A DNA stretch of 64,000 nt from Arthrobacter sp. efr-133-R2A-120 (lineage in GTDB: Bacteria; Actinomycetota; Actinomycetes; Actinomycetales; Micrococcaceae): contig NZ_JARVRF010000064.1 of NCBI RefSeq assembly GCF_030209835.1, forward strand, positions 62,001 to 126,000, given 5' to 3'. Shown piece after piece: positions 61,732 through 64,000 of the stretch (its first letter is position 1; each line of letters opens with the position of its first letter). Both the position numbers and the translations under genes were made by a program. The notes below the pieces were generated by a model. The model did no database searches, was not told where the DNA came from, and saw only the letters and a program-made list of their open reading frames with translations.

Positions 61732-62690
61732 CAACCACGCTTCACAAGCCGGCGGAACTGCAACAAACAGTTCCGCCGGCTGGTGTCACGCGCCCTAAAC
61801 GCCTGGGCCAGCGCGCCGTCGGGTTCTTCATGGCACTGCCGCCGATCCTGTTGATTGCGATCTTCGTCGGCTTCCCGATCGTTCTCGCCTTCGGGTTCAG
61901 CATCGGCCTGACCGGCGGGTTGAACCACACCATCGCCACCATTGGCCAGAACGTGCACGAGGCAGACGCCTGGTGGGGGACCCTCGCGGCGTACCAAGAA
62001 ATGTTCACCAACAAACGTTTCCTCGGAGACCTCCTGGTCACCGTCATCGTGACGCTGGTCAGCACGGCGACGGTCATCTTCCTGGCCTTGGGCATTGGGC
62101 TCTACCTCAAGCTCAAGGGCGGTCGAATGGCCCGGCTTCTCTCCGGACTGGCGATCGTGCCGCTCTTCATCCCGGTGGTCATCGCCTCGTGGGCGATCTT
62201 GACGTTCTACTCCGGCACGGGTTTCCTGCGGAGTGTCTTCGCGCTCTTCGGGGTTGACTTCCCCGTGTGGGCATTCACCATGGTGACGGTCATCATCGGC
62301 TCGGTCTGGACTTCACTGCCTTTCGCTGTGCTCATGGTCTCCTCCGGGCTGCAGTCCGTGCCAAACGCCATGATCGAAGCAGCCCGCGACGCCGGTGCCG
62401 GCTCCTTGCGCACGATCGTTTCAGTGATCGTTCCCATGGCCGCCGTTCCCATCATCATCGCGACGACGTTTACTGCGATAGGAATTGTTGGATCGTTCAC
62501 GGTTCCGTACTTCACCGGGCCCAATTCACCGAACATGCTCGGAGTGGACATGTCCAACTACTTCTCTGCCTTCAACCAGCCCCAGCAGTCGGCAGTCATG
62601 GCTTTCACCGTCTTCCTGATCGCCTCCGGAATCGCCGCGCTCTACGTGTGGGCAAACTTCCGTTCCGCGAAGGAACAGGGGAAAGCCTGA
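61728..62690 (+). CDS. ABC transporter permease 1
   Basis: The 320-residue protein has six helices and the EAA-type loop (IEAARDAGAGSLRTIVSVIV). GTG at 61728 overlaps the binding protein stop by GTGA. It is part of the YnjB-like importer with 60571, 62690 and 63573. Confidence 0.88.
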   Translation: MTTTLHKPAELQQTVPPAGVTRPKRLGQRAVGFFMALPPILLIAIFVGFPIVLAFGFSIGLTGGLNHTIATIGQNVHEADAWWGTLAAYQEMFTNKRFLGDLLVTVIVTLVSTATVIFLALGIGLYLKLKGGRMARLLSGLAIVPLFIPVVIASWAILTFYSGTGFLRSVFALFGVDFPVWAFTMVTVIIGSVWTSLPFAVLMVSSGLQSVPNAMIEAARDAGAGSLRTIVSVIVPMAAVPIIIATTFTAIGIVGSFTVPYFTGPNSPNMLGVDMSNYFSAFNQPQQSAVMAFTVFLIASGIAALYVWANFRSAKEQGKA

Positions 62691-63541
62691 TGGCTATTAC
62701 TGCTGCTTCCCGGACCCGCAGGCCGCTCACGCTGGACTCGATTGTCCGGAGTGCCCTGGTGGGCCTGTTCGTGGTCCTCATGGTCGTTTTCATCCTTGGC
62801 CCGCTGCTCTGGCTGGGCGTCCGCGCCTTCGCGGGCAACTGGACCTTCCCCAATCTCCTTCCCGATGACTGGACGCTGCGTTGGTGGCAAGTGGTGGTCA
62901 ACGACGGCGCGCTCGGCATCGCGGTGCAGAACTCCTTGTTCTTCGCCCCGCTGACCGTCCTTGTGTCTGCGATCATTTGCTTGCCCGCGGCCTACGCCTT
63001 CGCCCGCTTTGATTTTCCCGGACGCAGATTCTTCCTGATCAGCCTGTTCGCGACCAACGCCTTTCCCAAGATGGGCTTGTTCGTCACCCTTGCGGCGCTC
63101 TTCTACGCCTTGAACCTCATGAACACCGTGCTGGGAATCCTGGTGGTGCACGTCCTGGGCACGGTGGTCTTCATGACGTGGATCCCGGCGGCAGCGTTCG
63201 CTGCCGTGCCGCGCAACCTTGAGGAAGCAGCCCGCGACGCCGGAGCCTCCAAATTGCGCGTGTTCGCCTCAGTGACGCTCCCCATGGCCCTCCCCGGGAT
63301 TATCGTCGCTGCCGTGATGTCCTTCCTTGCGTCCTTCGACGAAGCACAAGGAACATACTTGGTGGGTGCGCCGGCTTTCATGACCATGCCGACCCAGATG
63401 TACAGCCTCGTGCTGAACTACCCCACCCAGGTGGCTGCCGTCTTCTCGATCCTGCTGGCCATTCCCTCCGTGGCCCTCATGCTCGCGGCGCACAAGCACA
63501 TCCTCGGCGGCCAGCTCGCCGAAGGCTTCCAGATCAAATAG
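62690..63541 (+). CDS. ABC transporter permease 2
   Basis: The 283-residue protein has six helices and the EAA loop (LEEAARDAGASKLRVFASVT). ATG overlaps the upstream stop (TGATG). It pairs with permease 1. Confidence 0.88.
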   Translation: MAITAASRTRRPLTLDSIVRSALVGLFVVLMVVFILGPLLWLGVRAFAGNWTFPNLLPDDWTLRWWQVVVNDGALGIAVQNSLFFAPLTVLVSAIICLPAAYAFARFDFPGRRFFLISLFATNAFPKMGLFVTLAALFYALNLMNTVLGILVVHVLGTVVFMTWIPAAAFAAVPRNLEEAARDAGASKLRVFASVTLPMALPGIIVAAVMSFLASFDEAQGTYLVGAPAFMTMPTQMYSLVLNYPTQVAAVFSILLAIPSVALMLAAHKHILGGQLAEGFQIK

Positions 63542-63572
63542 CGCACCGCGCTCAATGTCAGACAGAGAACCC

Positions 63573-64000
63573 ATGACAATCCACGAACCATTGACTAAAC
63601 CACCCGTCAGCCCCACGAAGCCGGGCACCCCGGCGTCGGGCGGCGGCCTCACCATCCGCGGCCTCCACAAGATCCTCGGCGGCCGCACCATCATCGACAA
63701 CCTCGATCTGTCGGTGAAGGAGGGCGAACTGGTCTCCTTGCTGGGGCCCTCCGGCTGCGGTAAGACAACGACGCTGCGCATGATTGCTGGCTTCCTCGAG
63801 CCGGACTCCGGCTCCATTGAGGTGGAAGGCCAGGAGGTCTCGCACCTCGGAGCGGAGAACCGCCCCAGCGCCATGGTGTTCCAAAACTACGCGCTGTGGC
63901 CCCACATGACCGTGGCCAAGAACGTCGGCTTCCCGCTGAAGCTCCGCAAAATGTCCAAGGCCGAAATCAAGGACAGGGTGGAAGCCGTCCTGGAGTTGGT
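63573..64000 (+). CDS. ABC transporter ATPase, N-terminal part (runs off the window)
   Basis: About 142 residues are present: Walker A (GPSGCGKTTT) and Q-loop (MVFQNYALWPHMTV) are visible, and the frame is open to the last base. The order ITIRGLHKILGGRTIIDNLDLSVKEGE is that of Fe/thiamine/spermidine-type importers. ATG at 63573 is chosen because AGAGAA lies just upstream; 63555 is possible. The signature and Walker B motifs should lie beyond the window. Confidence 0.88.
   Translation, partial: MTIHEPLTKPPVSPTKPGTPASGGGLTIRGLHKILGGRTIIDNLDLSVKEGELVSLLGPSGCGKTTTLRMIAGFLEPDSGSIEVEGQEVSHLGAENRPSAMVFQNYALWPHMTVAKNVGFPLKLRKMSKAEIKDRVEAVLEL

Overview
The window is GC-rich, gene-dense DNA with frequent ATGA/GTGA/TGATG start-stop overlaps, GTG and TTG starts, and actinobacterial families (PucR, XRE-cupin, MmyB-like and LacI regulators, Tat-exported lipoproteins, sugar importers without their own ATPase). 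It most resembles a soil Arthrobacter-type Micrococcaceae chromosome. That placement is inferred from gene content; no rRNA, tRNA, phage, transposase or CRISPR was recognised. About 70 genes are annotated.

Region 1 (1-10.7 kb), carbohydrates. A partial glycogen-debranching-like protein, a small cupin and a CopD-like membrane protein come first. A LacI regulator is divergent from a Tat-lipoprotein sugar importer (binding protein and two permeases), a ThuA-like protein, a Gfo/Idh/MocA oxidoreductase and a GH51 arabinofuranosidase. Three TTGCGCAA-like palindromes lie between the regulator and the importer.

Region 2 (10.7-27.5 kb), amine/aromatic catabolism. It holds a Rieske oxygenase with its FMN/2Fe-2S reductase, a VOC protein, a PucR regulator, an SDR, an APC permease, a flavin amine oxidase, a cupin and an aldehyde dehydrogenase. 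A GAF/AAA/Fis activator without the sigma-54 contact loop is divergent from the last of these. A LysR-controlled DapA-like / Old-Yellow-Enzyme / SDR operon follows. The Rieske protein has Glu where ring dioxygenases have the bridging Asp, as carnitine- and betaine-type oxygenases do.

Region 3 (27.5-35.1 kb) holds small and regulatory genes: a STAS-like protein, a zinc-ribbon protein, an M20 hydrolase, a PadR regulator divergent from an SRPBCC/YciI pair, an MmyB-like regulator, a secreted protein built of two near-identical 80-residue repeats, and an aldo/keto reductase.

Region 4 (35.1-58.2 kb) is the most interesting part: a large amide/imide-hydrolysing island. It encodes a hydantoinase, an acetamidase/formamidase, a branched-chain-type aminotransferase, a peptide-type ABC importer, two pairs of metallo-beta-lactamase-fold proteins with altered metal sites, an isochorismatase-like hydrolase, two PuuE-like deacetylases, a cupin, an HpcH-like aldolase, an XRE-cupin regulator, a one-cysteine Asp/Glu-racemase-fold enzyme, an amidohydrolase, a 62-residue protein coupled to an amidase, and a CitA/CitB-type two-component system. 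A 14-bp motif, TTCRATANNNTGAW, whose centre doubles as the -10 box, precedes at least five transcription units including the XRE regulator's own gene. This suggests one regulon for a still unidentified N-containing substrate.

Region 5 (58.2-64 kb) contains an SRPBCC/ArsR pair with two matching operators, two membrane proteins and a YnjB-like ABC importer whose ATPase gene runs off the window.
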